Assembly (NCBI RefSeq): GCF_019511445.1
Contig: NZ_JAEUAN010000015.1
Coordinates: forward strand, 1 to 64,000
Length of the DNA: 64,000 nt
Reading direction: 5' to 3'
Source: Aliirhizobium wenxiniae
GTDB lineage: Bacteria > Pseudomonadota > Alphaproteobacteria > Rhizobiales > Rhizobiaceae
Shown: positions 9,023 through 17,921 of the stretch, piece by piece
How positions within the stretch are numbered: position 1 is the stretch's first letter
How the letters are laid out: the number at the start of each line of letters is the position of its first letter
The notes under the pieces: generated by a model
What the model was told of the DNA's origin: nothing
Seen by the model: only the letters and a program-made list of their open reading frames with translations
Database searches by the model: none
Program-made: the position numbers and the translations under genes

Positions 9023-9892
9023 TCAGGCAGAGGCCGCGGTTTCCAAAGCGAAGGCGCGATAGGAGCGAAGCGGGCGGCCGAGCAGGGCCGTCAGGCGCTC
9101 GACATCGCCATCTTCAGGCAGCATGCCGTCGGTCAGGAACCGCTCACCCATCATGCGCATGTCATAGGCCATCCAGGCGGGCATGAACTGCTTAAGGTTC
9201 TGCTCGAAGGCCGCTGTATCGCCACCGCCATAGTTGATGGGGCGTCCCAGGATGTCCGACCAGACGGAAGCGATATCCGCTCCGGTCAGTGTTTCGGGAC
9301 CGACCAGATTGATGCGGCTGAGGGGAAGGGGTTGTGCCGCCTGTTCGCGACGGAGCAGTTCCAAGGCAGCGATCTCGGCGATATCGCGCACGTCGATCAT
9401 GGCAAGGCCCTTGTCGCCGACCGGCATCGGGTAGACGCCATAGCCGGTGATGACATCCTTGATCGTTAGATCGTTCTGAATGAAGTAGGCCGGGCGCAGG
9501 ATTGTGGCGGCCATGCCCATCTGTTCGATCATCCGCTCCACGGTGAACTTGCCGGCGAAATGCGGCACGTTCACGTAGACGTCGGCATGGATCACCGACA
9601 GGTAGACGATGCGCTCAATGCCAGCCGATCGTGCAACGTTGAGGGCGATCAGTGCCTGGGTGAATTCGTCCGGTACGACTGCGTTCAGCAGAAAAAGCGT
9701 GGAGACGCCGTCGAATGCGCTGCGGAGCGAGTCAACATCCAGTAGGTCGCCCTTCACAACGGCTATACCGGCTGGGAAGTTTGCCTTGGAGGGATCGCGG
9801 ACCAAAGCACGAACGTCGGAGCCGTGGTTGACAAGATGCTGGACGACTTGTGCGCCGATATTGCCTGTGGCGCCGGTAACGAGGATTGTCAT
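9023..9892 (-). CDS. NmrA family NAD(P)-binding protein
   Basis: Starting at ATG 9892 gives 289 residues beginning MTILVTGATGNIGAQVVQHL, the right place for the Rossmann loop; longer readings only add low-complexity sequence. VRALVRDPSKANFP follows strand 2 and fits NADP binding; YLSVIHADVYVNVPHFAGK and LRPAYFIQND are typical of the NmrA/TMR-like atypical SDRs (azoreductase or quinone-reductase relatives). It is divergent from the LysR gene at 9996 across 103 bases, the usual layout for a LysR regulator and its target. It is probably the first gene of the minus-strand unit 9892-7772. Confidence 0.8.
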   Translation of the reverse strand: MTILVTGATGNIGAQVVQHLVNHGSDVRALVRDPSKANFPAGIAVVKGDLLDVDSLRSAFDGVSTLFLLNAVVPDEFTQALIALNVARSAGIERIVYLSVIHADVYVNVPHFAGKFTVERMIEQMGMAATILRPAYFIQNDLTIKDVITGYGVYPMPVGDKGLAMIDVRDIAEIAALELLRREQAAQPLPLSRINLVGPETLTGADIASVWSDILGRPINYGGGDTAAFEQNLKQFMPAWMAYDMRMMGERFLTDGMLPEDGDVERLTALLGRPLRSYRAFALETAASA

Positions 9893-9995
9893 GGGAGTGT
9901 CTCCGGGTTTGTTGCTTGACACCCCGAATATGGATGGTTCACTGTTGGCCCGGTAGACGGTCATTTTAGACGCGCTGTCCCACAGGTGGAACAAT

Positions 9996-10886
9996 ATGGA
10001 CCTGCTCGCTCTTGCCGACTTCAACCTCGTCGCGCGCCATGGCGGTTTTGGCAAAGCGGCGCGCGCCACCGGGCGGCCGAAGGCAACGCTGTCGCGGCGC
10101 GTTGCGGAACTGGAGGCTGCGCTCCAGCTTCGGCTGTTCGAGCGCGGTGCACGCACGCTAAAACTTACGGAAGAAGGGCGCTCGCTCTACGAGCGGACTG
10201 CCCGCTTGCTGACGGAGCTGGACGAGACTGCGGCGGCCATCACCTCCGGTGCTGAAAAGCCCCGCGGCCGATTGCGGATCAGTGCGCCACTCCTCTTGTC
10301 GCAGACCGCGATGGGAAAGATCGCCGCGGGTTTTGCGCTGAAATACCCGGATGTCAGACTTGAAATCACCACGGAAGATCGCGCCGTCGACATGATCGAG
10401 GAGGGCTATGACCTTGTGATCCGCGTCAACCCGGCGCCTGACGAAAGCCTCATCGGTCGAGCTTTTCTGCATGATCGCCTGGTTGTCGTGGCACGTCCGG
10501 ATCTCGCCCGGCCCAGTGGCGGTCAGCCAGTTCCGGGCGTCGTCCGGGGAGGGGGAGATAAAGAGACCTGGAATGTCGTCAACTCCGAAGGTTCTGCCAA
10601 AATCACGATCGATCCCGTCCTCGTCCTGTCGTCCCTCATCATGGTTCGGGATGCGGTGAGGGCAGGCGTCGGGGCCGCACGTTTGCCGATTTCGCTGGTG
10701 AGCCATGATATCGTTAATGGGACCTTGAAGCATTGCGGCGACATCGAAGGCTCCGAGATCGCGCTCTGGGCGCTTTACCCGTCGCGGCGTCTCCTGAGCG
10801 CGCGGGTTTCTGCCTTTCTCGATTTCCTGAAGCAGGCTTTTCCCAAGGGAGCGCCTGAAGAGCTGGCCGGCTATATCGGCGGATAA
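9996..10886 (+). CDS. LysR family transcriptional regulator
   Basis: A 296-residue LysR protein. The N-terminal winged helix reads LADFNLVARHGGFGKAARAT through ERGARTLKLTEEGRSLYE (residues 4-68), followed by the periplasmic-binding-like effector domain (RLRISAPLLLSQTAMGKIAA). It is divergent from the NmrA-type gene; the 103-base gap holds TTGACA at 9916-9921 but no clear -10, so the promoter is unassigned. The usual role would be ligand-dependent control of the divergent reductase and itself. The inducer is unknown. Confidence 0.85.
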   Translation: MDLLALADFNLVARHGGFGKAARATGRPKATLSRRVAELEAALQLRLFERGARTLKLTEEGRSLYERTARLLTELDETAAAITSGAEKPRGRLRISAPLLLSQTAMGKIAAGFALKYPDVRLEITTEDRAVDMIEEGYDLVIRVNPAPDESLIGRAFLHDRLVVVARPDLARPSGGQPVPGVVRGGGDKETWNVVNSEGSAKITIDPVLVLSSLIMVRDAVRAGVGAARLPISLVSHDIVNGTLKHCGDIEGSEIALWALYPSRRLLSARVSAFLDFLKQAFPKGAPEELAGYIGG

Positions 10887-10898
10887 GGATCGGACGCG

Positions 10899-11801
10899 CT
10901 AAGCTGCAGCAGCAGCTGCGCGCGAATAGGCGCCAGGCGGCATCCCCACATGCCGATTGAAGGCGACGCTGAAGGCGCTGGTCGATCCATAGCCGACGCG
11001 TTCGGCGATTTCGGCCATGGCAACATCCTCGCGGAGATACTCTTTTGCCAGCGCCATGCGCCATCCCGTCGCGTATTCCATCGGCGCGACACCGACTTCC
11101 TTGCGAAAACGATCGAAGAAGGTCGAACGAGACATCGCAGCCTCCTGGGCAAGCGTTTCTACGGTCATGCTGCGACCCGGGTCTGCGTGTATTCGGCGCA
11201 AGGTCGGCGCCAGCAGCGGATCGGCCATGCCACGCAGGAGACCCGGCGGCGCCTTGGCGCTTGCTGCTGAACGTAATGCATCTATGAACAGAACTTCCAG
11301 CAGCCGGTGAAGAACCATCTCACGTGCCACACGGTCAGCTCGCGTCTCCTCATTGATCATTCGGACGAGAGTCATCAGTCGCTCTTCCCCATGAACATGG
11401 ATGACCTCCGGCAGCAGCGATACGAGAAGAGCTTTATCATCCGAACCGAAGGCACAATGCCCGACCAGTGCCTTGATCTCCGTCGGCGCCTCCGGGTCGC
11501 CCAGGCGAAACACACCGGGGCTGGTTTCCAGACGTTGTGCAAGGGCGCCGCGTGGCGGCGGCTGCATGCTGCTCATCGTGAACGAGAAGATCTTTGGGAC
11601 CAGGACGAAGTCACCCGCATTGAGCACCATTGGGTCACGACCGGTGATCGTCATCAGGCAACGGCCATCGACCACGGCGCAGTAGAAAGGGCTTCCAATC
11701 TCCGTGCGCTCAACCAGCCACTGGCCACCGCCCATGACCAGCTTCGAGATCGACGGGCTCGGCTTTAACAAGGAAACAACTTCGGCAACCGGATCGGTCA
11801 T
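10899..11801 (-). CDS. AraC family transcriptional regulator with AraC-type cupin
   Basis: Start at ATG 11801 (MTDPVAEVVSLLKPSPSISK) gives 300 residues, normal for the group. The longer reading frame upstream is antisense to the SDR and has no domain. The N-terminal half is a cupin-like ligand domain (FYCAVVDGRCLMTITGRDP, LNAGDFVLVPK); the C-terminal half has the two AraC helix-turn-helix units (VETLAQEAAMSRSTFFDRFR and MAEIAERVGYGSTSAFSVAF). It is divergent from the SDR at 11899 across 97 bases, so it probably regulates the SDR and the downstream hydrolase. Confidence 0.85.
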   Translation of the reverse strand: MTDPVAEVVSLLKPSPSISKLVMGGGQWLVERTEIGSPFYCAVVDGRCLMTITGRDPMVLNAGDFVLVPKIFSFTMSSMQPPPRGALAQRLETSPGVFRLGDPEAPTEIKALVGHCAFGSDDKALLVSLLPEVIHVHGEERLMTLVRMINEETRADRVAREMVLHRLLEVLFIDALRSAASAKAPPGLLRGMADPLLAPTLRRIHADPGRSMTVETLAQEAAMSRSTFFDRFRKEVGVAPMEYATGWRMALAKEYLREDVAMAEIAERVGYGSTSAFSVAFNRHVGMPPGAYSRAAAAAA

Positions 11802-11898
11802 GTTTCGGACTTCCTCTAAAGATTCTCGGATATGTAAATATAGAAGGTCCGGACGATCAGGTCCATCTTCAGTCCTGTTAAATGTCAGGAGACGGAAC

Positions 11899-12657
11899 AT
11901 GCCAAAGATCCTCATCACCGGTTGCTCGTCCGGTTTCGGCCTCGCCATTACACAGAAATTCTTGAACGCCGGGTGGGACGTCGTCGCAACCATGCGCACG
12001 CCGCGAAACGACCTCCTTCCATCGAACGACAGGCTCGAAATCCTGCCGCTGGACGTCACCAACGCGGACAGCATCGCGAAGGCGGTCGAAACCGCCGGCC
12101 CGATCGATGCCCTGGTCAACAATGCCGGCGTCGGCATGCTCAATGTGCTGGAAGGCACAGAGATGGCGAAAATCCGCGAACTGTTCGAGACAAACGTCTT
12201 CGGCGCGATGGCGATGACCAAAGCCTTCCTCCCGCAAATGCGGGCCCGTCGCTCGGGCGCCATCGTTAATGTCAGCTCCGCTGTCACAATCAGGCCCTTG
12301 CCCGCGCTCTCGGTCTACAGCGCCAGCAAGGCGGCCCTCAACGCATTCACGGAGAGCCTTGCGCTCGAAGCGGCACTGTTTGGCATTCGCGCCAAACTTG
12401 TTTTGCCTGGCTCGGCGCCGACGACCGGCTTCGGCAAGAATGCTGTCTCGCGCATGGGCATGGAAATTCCTGAGCCATATGCCGCCTTCGTCAACGACTA
12501 CATGACGAAGCTGCGTTCGGGCACTGAGGTCACGACCGCGGATGCGGTTGCAGAGGCTGTCTGGCGGTCTGTGACAGAGATCGACGCGCCGATGAAGATC
12601 CCCGCCGGCGCCGATGCGGAAACCTCATACCGCGAAGCGGGTCATCTGCTCGCGTGA
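11899..12657 (+). CDS. Short-chain dehydrogenase/reductase
   Basis: ATG 11899 is preceded by CAGGAGA and opens directly into the cofactor site (MPKILITGCSSGFGLAI). The 252 residues show NNAGVGMLN, an active-site Ser in VNVSSAVTI and the catalytic YSASK. It has the classical SDR form, close to the group annotated as oxidoreductases of unknown substrate. It lies 39 bases before an alpha/beta hydrolase gene and divergent from an AraC regulator; the pair probably forms one inducible unit. Confidence 0.85.
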   Translation: MPKILITGCSSGFGLAITQKFLNAGWDVVATMRTPRNDLLPSNDRLEILPLDVTNADSIAKAVETAGPIDALVNNAGVGMLNVLEGTEMAKIRELFETNVFGAMAMTKAFLPQMRARRSGAIVNVSSAVTIRPLPALSVYSASKAALNAFTESLALEAALFGIRAKLVLPGSAPTTGFGKNAVSRMGMEIPEPYAAFVNDYMTKLRSGTEVTTADAVAEAVWRSVTEIDAPMKIPAGADAETSYREAGHLLA

Positions 12658-12696
12658 ACATCACAATCCGAAATCCATCTTTGAAGGTCCAGACCC

Positions 12697-13641
12697 ATGA
12701 ATAATCTCATCAATCTCGCAAAGCTTATTCCGACGCCTGATGCCACTCTCACCGTGGCCTACACGCCGATCCGTCTTTCGATGCCGGGTCGCCAGCCGCT
12801 GGAACTGCGTCTCACCGCGCCCGCTGCGGGAAGTAGCCTGCCGATCCTGCTGCTGTCGCATGGCTACGGCCCATCCAACTACATCCCGTCAAAGGACGGC
12901 TACGCTCCTCTTGTCCAGTTTTGGGCGGAGAGAGGGTTCGTCGTCATCCAGCCAACGCATGCGAGCTCGCGGGTCGGTGGCCTGCCGTCGGATTCACCCG
13001 GTGCACCGTTCTTCTGGCGCGAGCGCGTCGAGGAGATGAAGGCGATCCTGGACCAACTGCCGGAGATCGAGAGACAGGTGCCGGCCGTTGCGGGCAGGAT
13101 GGATCATGCTCGCATCGGCGCGGTCGGTCATTCCTTCGGCGGCCATACGGTTGGGCTCCTGCTCGGCGCGCAGGTGGATGGTGAGGATTTTTTCGATCCA
13201 CGCATCTCGACCGGCGTTCTTCTGACAACACCGGGCCGCGGCGGCAAGGACATGACAGCTGAGAGTGCCGCGCGGTTTCCGTTCTTCGACGTCGATTTCT
13301 CGACGCTCTCGACACGCAACCTCGTCGTCTGCGGTGATATGGACAATCCGCATTTTACCACCCGCGGCCCTGAATGGCATGCGGATGCGTTCCATGACGC
13401 GCCAGGAGCCGAGGCGATGCTGATGATGCACGGCGTCGGACACGGCCTTGGAGGGATCGCGGCGCTGGACGCGAAGGAGACAGAGACTGAAGCACCAGAC
13501 GTACTGGAGGCTACGCGGCGTCTGACGCTTGCCTGGCTTCAGACCGCGCTCAGCACGGATCAGGACGCTTGGCCAAGTGCTTGCCTCGCACTTGAAAGCG
13601 AAGCTGCCCCGCTTGCGACGGTCACAGAGAAGCGACCCTGA
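12697..13641 (+). CDS. Alpha/beta hydrolase
   Basis: A 314-residue alpha/beta hydrolase of the chlorophyllase/PAF-acetylhydrolase-like type. PILLLSHGYGPSNY gives the oxyanion strand, GHSFGGHTVGLLLG the nucleophile elbow with catalytic Ser (about residue 150), an acid is likely in VVCGDMDNPHF, and a His in MMHGVGHGLGG. No signal peptide is seen, so it should be cytoplasmic. It follows the SDR and is probably co-regulated by the AraC gene. Ester or lactone hydrolysis is a reasonable guess; the substrate is unknown. Confidence 0.75.
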   Translation: MNNLINLAKLIPTPDATLTVAYTPIRLSMPGRQPLELRLTAPAAGSSLPILLLSHGYGPSNYIPSKDGYAPLVQFWAERGFVVIQPTHASSRVGGLPSDSPGAPFFWRERVEEMKAILDQLPEIERQVPAVAGRMDHARIGAVGHSFGGHTVGLLLGAQVDGEDFFDPRISTGVLLTTPGRGGKDMTAESAARFPFFDVDFSTLSTRNLVVCGDMDNPHFTTRGPEWHADAFHDAPGAEAMLMMHGVGHGLGGIAALDAKETETEAPDVLEATRRLTLAWLQTALSTDQDAWPSACLALESEAAPLATVTEKRP

Positions 13642-14225
13642 CCGCTGGGTAGATCTGCGCGGTTGAAGCCACGAGGACGATAAACCATTGGGCGCCCCTT
13701 CTTCGGCGCTCAATCCAGTCTGCTGCAACGTGTGATGCGCGGCGCCAAACTTGAGGTTCCCGAAGCTCATCTAAATCCCCGTTCGTCCAGCAGCCTCTCA
13801 CAGGCCCCGTTGGAACAGTATCAGTCCCGACGGAGAACTGCGATCAGCAAGCTTTGGTATTTGACTTTAGCACTCGGTCAGGAGGGGCCGGGCGGCTCCG
13901 GCATGCAATTTTTCGGGCGTGCAGATGACGCCAGTGCCGTATCCCTTGATCTGGTAAGTTGGCACGTCCACTGCGGTCTCGATGGGGCATGTCTGACCAA
14001 AGACCGCCTCACGGTGCTCGGCTCGATCGGCATCCACAACGGCCGGATCGTTTTCTTCCCCTGTGCGCTGAAGCGCCCATTCCTCGCGATAGCCAAGAAA
14101 GCCTCCCCCTGGCCGTCCCCCACTCCGTTTCGGTCCTTTGGATGCGGGCCGATTGTCTCCGGTCCTATCGACTGCCATCGAGGCTGCGATGGACGCGGCC
14201 CGAACAACCGAAAAGGATTACGGCA
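13642..14225. other. Non-coding stretch between hydrolase and DUF736 gene
   Basis: No supported gene. A hairpin at 13688-13713 (TTGGGCGCC against GGCGCTCAA, 8-base loop) may end the hydrolase transcript, but it lacks a T tract. From about 13870 to 14200 both strands are open in several frames, without a credible start, ribosome-binding site or domain. Confidence 0.4.
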
Positions 14226-14540
14226 ATGGCAACCATCGGCTCTTTCACCGCTTCCGGTAACGGCTTCACCGGCACCATCAAGACCCTCAACCTCAACGTC
14301 AAGGCGACCATCCGCACCGTCGAGCGCACGTCCGACAAAGGCCCCGACTACCGCATCCTGGCGGGGGCGACGGAGTTCGGCGCAGCTTGGAAGAAAACCT
14401 CGAATGAAGGCCGCGACTATCTTTCGGTCAAGCTCGACGACCCGAGCTTCCCCGCTCCGATCTACGCAACGCTGATCGAGGTCGAGGGCGAGGGCGAGGA
14501 AGGCCTCTCCCTCATCTGGTCTCGGTCAAACCGGGACTGA
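14226..14540 (+). CDS. DUF736 family protein
   Basis: A 104-residue protein beginning MATIGSFTASGNGFTGTIKT, the typical opening of DUF736 proteins, followed by GPDYRILAGATEFGAAWKKT and SVKLDDPSFPAPIYATL. The family is common on rhizobial and other alphaproteobacterial plasmids and conjugative islands; a single-stranded DNA-binding-like or processing role has been suggested but is not settled. An AAAGGAT box lies before the start. A strong hairpin follows the stop, shared with the convergent HU gene. It marks the beginning of the plasmid-backbone part of the window. Confidence 0.8.
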   Translation: MATIGSFTASGNGFTGTIKTLNLNVKATIRTVERTSDKGPDYRILAGATEFGAAWKKTSNEGRDYLSVKLDDPSFPAPIYATLIEVEGEGEEGLSLIWSRSNRD

Positions 14541-14548
14541 TCCGGAAT

Positions 14549-14570
14549 GCCCCGCCCGACAAGGCGGGGC
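14549..14570. terminator. Bidirectional hairpin between DUF736 and HU genes
   Basis: A perfect 8-bp stem GCCCCGCC / GGCGGGGC with a 6-base loop lies between the two convergent stop codons. A short pyrimidine tract (TCTTCCTGT) follows on the plus strand. It could stop transcription from both sides. Confidence 0.7.
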
Positions 14571-14585
14571 TCTTCCTGTAAGTGA

Positions 14586-14864
14586 TCACTTGTTCAGCGC
14601 ATCCTTCAGCGCCTTGGCTGGCGTGAAGGTAAGCTTGTTGGAAGCGGCGATCTTCATGGCTTCGCCAGTTGCCGGATTGCGGCCCTCGCGTTCAGGCGAA
14701 GCCTTCACTTTGAACTTTCCGAAGCCAGGGATGGACGTTTCCGCGCCGGAGCTTGCGGCGTCGGTGATCGCCTGGAAAACGGCTTCGACGATGGCCTTGC
14801 CCTGAACCTTGGTCAGGCCGTGATCGGCGGCGATCTTGTCAGCGATTTCGTTGGTAGTTGTCAT
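14586..14864 (-). CDS. HU family DNA-binding protein
   Basis: ATG 14864 behind GAGGAAA gives 92 residues, the normal HU length; the upstream ATG at 14894 is less likely. Signature elements: MTTTNEIADKIAADHGLTKV, the beta-arm with GFGKFKVKASPEREGRNPAT (the HU/IHF signature) and the C-terminal KLTFTPAKALKDALNK. It binds and bends DNA non-specifically, and would help compact the plasmid or assist recombination and transfer complexes nearby. Confidence 0.92.
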   Translation of the reverse strand: MTTTNEIADKIAADHGLTKVQGKAIVEAVFQAITDAASSGAETSIPGFGKFKVKASPEREGRNPATGEAMKIAASNKLTFTPAKALKDALNK

Positions 14865-14946
14865 GAAAATTTCCTCGAACGTGAAACAATGCAAAATCCG
14901 TGTCAGCTTCTAGCTTCGTTGTCATCGTTGGCGATCGCGACATGGC

Positions 14947-15213
14947 CTAGATCCGTTGGATGTCCACAACTCGTTTCGGCTTGTAGCCCCGCCTGCGTTT
15001 TTCTCGAAGAACATCCAGGAACAGTCTGACAGCCTCGCCTTCGTTGTCAAAGAGATGAACCATCTGCTGCCCCCGTGTTCCGATCCGTCCCCAAGCGCGC
15101 ACAAGAGACACCTCGCCGAACAGTGTCGGCTGGACAGCAAGCGCGTAGAAGCGCGCCATGTTCTGTTCAGGGGCGATACGCTCGACATAGAGGTGATAAG
15201 GCTGTGCGATCAT
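14947..15213 (-). CDS. WGR domain protein
   Basis: From ATG 15213 an 88-residue single-domain protein with the WGR fold: NMARFYALAVQPTLFGEVSL, then the signature AWGRIGTRGQQM and the basic REKRRRGYKPKRVVDI. A start 12 codons further upstream is possible. WGR domains are found in PARPs and as small stand-alone proteins on rhizobial plasmids, where they probably contact nucleic acid. It lies between the HU gene and the traG operon on the same strand. Confidence 0.75.
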   Translation of the reverse strand: MIAQPYHLYVERIAPEQNMARFYALAVQPTLFGEVSLVRAWGRIGTRGQQMVHLFDNEGEAVRLFLDVLREKRRRGYKPKRVVDIQRI

Positions 15214-15307
15214 AAACGCAGAATCGCGCGATCGGAAGCCGACGTCCAATGAGAGTTTTGAATCGCAATGTGCTCACCGATTCATGACGTTGATCCGTCG
15301 GGCCGCT

Positions 15308-15745
15308 TCAATCACACCAGCCGCGACGTGATCCCTCCCACTTCCGGGCCAAGCCTTCGGCGATAAGGATAATGCCGACAGAGCGATCACCGCGAAAGAC
15401 GACCCGGAGCTTCCGGCCAAAGCGATCCTCGTCTCTTGCTGTGCTCTTCAAAACGATTGGGCCCGAGTTGAGAATTTCGAGCAGGCGCTGCTTTGCAGCC
15501 ATGCCGCGTTGGCGTTCACGCTCACATCTCGGAGGGCTAAGCTCTGGTGTGTCAATGTCGGCAATCCTGATCTTCGTGCCTCGAAGCCAGAAGGTATCAC
15601 CATCCACGACGCAGCTGATCCTGTGCCCGCTCCCACAAATCGAGAATTGCTCATTCGATTTCTCCGGTTGCTCGGCTAACCCCGCGTTCGAAAAGCCGGA
15701 GAATATCATGATGGCGATGGTGGCAACGGTCGGCGATGCTCTCAA
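15308..15745 (-). CDS. Staphylococcal nuclease-like thermonuclease, exported
   Basis: A 145-residue protein with an N-terminal hydrophobic segment (TVATIAIMIFSGFSNAGLA) that looks like a signal peptide. The SNase fold follows: CVVDGDTFWLRGTKIRIADI with calcium-binding Asp residues, then DTPE and DRFGRKLRVVF with the catalytic Arg. Its ATG overlaps the traG stop by 4 bases, so it is the last gene of the traC-traD-traG operon. An exported nuclease at this position recurs on Ti-type plasmids; a role during mating is possible but unproven. Confidence 0.8.
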   Translation of the reverse strand: MRASPTVATIAIMIFSGFSNAGLAEQPEKSNEQFSICGSGHRISCVVDGDTFWLRGTKIRIADIDTPELSPPRCERERQRGMAAKQRLLEILNSGPIVLKSTARDEDRFGRKLRVVFRGDRSVGIILIAEGLARKWEGSRRGWCD

Positions 15746-17715
15746 CCTCTAATCTCCTCAATGTCCACGACGTCCGTGTCACCGCGCTGGGGCTGTTTGA
15801 TGGCCGGCCTGTGGAACCGGTTCTCTCCAACACAGGCTTTCATGTCCGCGCGTCTAAACCAGATGGGTCGCCCGCATCGAAGCGGAGCATTTCCCGAAGT
15901 GAAGACGATCTGCTCGTCACTGCGCATGCGCAACACTTCATGCGGCAGGATCAGCGGCCGACGACTAAGTTGCTTCGATCGCGATCGTGACGATCCCTTC
16001 ATTCCGGAAGATCGGTTGGTCTGGTCGACCTCGATCGTGGTGTCGCCGCAGCGCTTCGAGATGTAGTCTGCCGTATCGGGATCATTGATGGCCGCGAACG
16101 AAATCCACGATGCGGATTCGAACCACTTGCTCGTCGCATCTAGCCCGCCATAAGCCTCGCGCATCTGGCCGAGTGACTGGAAGATCATCGTCAGCGTGAT
16201 CCCGTATTTGCGCCCAGCGTCACGGGCGGTCTCAAGGATGCGCAGGTAGCCGAGACGCGCCACCTCGTCGAGCAGGAAAAGCGTGCGATCCTTCAGGTTG
16301 CCATTGCGGTTATAGATTGCATTGAGCAGCGAACCGATGACGACGCGGGCAAGGCCCGGATGCGCTTCCAGCACCTTGAGATTGAGCGCAATGAAGATGT
16401 CGGTGCCACCGGCGGCTACATCGTCGGTGGAGAAGCTGTTGCCGGAGACAAGACCGGCGTAGTTCGGATAGGAGAGCCAATGGGTCTCCTTGACCGCATT
16501 GGCATAGACACCGGAGAACGTCTCCGGTGTCATGTTGACGAACACAGCGACATTCTCCTTTACAAAGTCGGAGTCCGACTGCTCGTAGATCTTCGTCAGA
16601 CGCGCCCGAAGCTGCGGCTCCGGCTCGGAGAGATTGGCCCGGACACGGCGCAGCGTCTGGTCTTTTTCATCGGTATGGCCGGAAAGGCACACATCAGCAA
16701 TCAGCGCCGTCAACAGCTGCATCGCCGAAGCCCGGAAGAAGTCGTCGCGGGCGGATGCGGTGCGGGCATTGTCGGTCATAATCCATGTGGCGACAGCGAC
16801 GATGTCTTCTTCCTTTGTATTGCCGTGACGGCCGATCCAGTCGAGAGCATTGAAGCCGACACCCGATGCGGTGGGATCCAGCACGATGACCTTGCGTCCG
16901 GCCTTGCGCCGGTGCTCGATCACCATCGGCGCGACCTCGCTTGACGGATCCAGCACGACGAGACCACCGCCCCATTTGAGCGCGGTCGGGATCGTCACCG
17001 ACGTCGTCTTAAAACCGCCGGAGCCGGCGAAGACAATTCCATGCGACGAGCCGAACGAGCCGTCGAAGCAGAGCAGCGGCGACTTGCCGCCGGCGCCCCA
17101 GCTTTGCGGTTGATCGGAGCGGAATGGCATGGCGGCAACGCTGTCGCGATCGACGCGATAGCGTTCGCCGATAACGATACCGCCGGCTTCGGGAAACAGT
17201 CTCGCAGCTTCGGGCAGTCTCATCCAGTCGGCCTCACCGTGGACAGCGCGTTTTCCGCCGATCCGCTTCGGGGCTGCCATTGCGAAGGCGGCATTCCCCT
17301 TGATCGCAACCCGTAAAGCGAAGACGCTTCCGATGAAGGCGACGGCCGCGCCGAGCGTGGTTGCCGGGTCGGCGTAGGCGAGAACCGATTGACCGGCCGG
17401 GACGTCGCTGGCAATAGCGGCCAGTCTTATGGCCTCGCGTGTCATAGCGATGATAATGACCACAGCACTTCCAGCCAGCACGCTCAGAGCGGCGGCCTTG
17501 ATATGCGCCGAACCATGGATGGCGAACAGCGCAACAACGCCGATCGCGGCGGCGCCCACGTAGGGTAGGGCGAGCCCCGCGCGGCCCAGTGTCAGCTTCG
17601 TCGGCGCTGATGTTCCGAGTGCCGCCAGCCGATGTTCAAAGCCTGACATCAGGACCAGCGCCGCGAGCATGATTGCTGCGGGCAGGATTGTCAGAAGCAG
17701 CCTATTCGCTGTCAT
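15742..17715 (-). CDS. traG: Conjugal transfer coupling protein TraG (VirD4 family)
   Basis: A 657-residue type IV coupling protein. N-terminal transmembrane segments (LLLTILPAAIMLAALVLMSG; VGAAAIGVVALFAI) anchor it in the inner membrane. Walker A is FAGSGGFKTTS (about 230) and Walker B LFLLDEVARLG (about 480), with the TraG/VirD4 signatures between. It is the ATPase that hands the relaxase-DNA complex to the mating channel. Its start overlaps traD by 14 bases and its stop overlaps the nuclease gene. The mating-pore (trb) genes it would dock with are not in the window. Confidence 0.95.
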   Translation of the reverse strand: MTANRLLLTILPAAIMLAALVLMSGFEHRLAALGTSAPTKLTLGRAGLALPYVGAAAIGVVALFAIHGSAHIKAAALSVLAGSAVVIIIAMTREAIRLAAIASDVPAGQSVLAYADPATTLGAAVAFIGSVFALRVAIKGNAAFAMAAPKRIGGKRAVHGEADWMRLPEAARLFPEAGGIVIGERYRVDRDSVAAMPFRSDQPQSWGAGGKSPLLCFDGSFGSSHGIVFAGSGGFKTTSVTIPTALKWGGGLVVLDPSSEVAPMVIEHRRKAGRKVIVLDPTASGVGFNALDWIGRHGNTKEEDIVAVATWIMTDNARTASARDDFFRASAMQLLTALIADVCLSGHTDEKDQTLRRVRANLSEPEPQLRARLTKIYEQSDSDFVKENVAVFVNMTPETFSGVYANAVKETHWLSYPNYAGLVSGNSFSTDDVAAGGTDIFIALNLKVLEAHPGLARVVIGSLLNAIYNRNGNLKDRTLFLLDEVARLGYLRILETARDAGRKYGITLTMIFQSLGQMREAYGGLDATSKWFESASWISFAAINDPDTADYISKRCGDTTIEVDQTNRSSGMKGSSRSRSKQLSRRPLILPHEVLRMRSDEQIVFTSGNAPLRCGRPIWFRRADMKACVGENRFHRPAIKQPQRGDTDVVDIEEIRG

Positions 17716-17917
17716 TGCCGAAGGCCTCCGCGCCGATCGCCGCCAGGCGTGCCTTCTCCGTCTCGTCGCCCTTGATCCGCCTGTTGGCGTCGATCAGCAG
17801 GCCGAACAACAGAGCACGCTTCTCGTAGCGCAGCCCGGCTTTAACGATCAGGCCGCCGAGCTCGATTTTTTCGCGCGTGTCCTTTTTGCGCGCATCTGAT
17901 GTCATCGCTTTCGCCAT
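17702..17917 (-). CDS. traD: Conjugal transfer protein TraD
   Basis: ATG 17917 gives 71 residues (MAKAMTSDARKKDTREKIEL, then GGLIVKAGLRYEKRALLFGL), the size and sequence type of TraD from Ti-type plasmids, a small conserved protein between traC and traG. It is highly charged with one short hydrophobic stretch. The gene overlaps traG and follows traC by 4 bases. It is unrelated to F-plasmid TraD. Its precise function in transfer is not known. Confidence 0.88.
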   Translation of the reverse strand: MAKAMTSDARKKDTREKIELGGLIVKAGLRYEKRALLFGLLIDANRRIKGDETEKARLAAIGAEAFGNDSE

Positions 17918-17921
17918 GCGC

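Noticed and set aside
9893..10156. N-terminal extension of the NmrA-like protein
   Set aside because: It overlaps the LysR gene in antisense, and the Rossmann loop begins at ATG 9892.
11802..12287. N-terminal extension of the AraC regulator
   Set aside because: It is antisense to the SDR start, and the family begins at ATG 11801.
13867..14207. Minus-strand frames (for example PTYQIKGYGTGVICTP) before the DUF736 gene
   Set aside because: Some stretches look protein-like, but there is no start, ribosome-binding site or family match.
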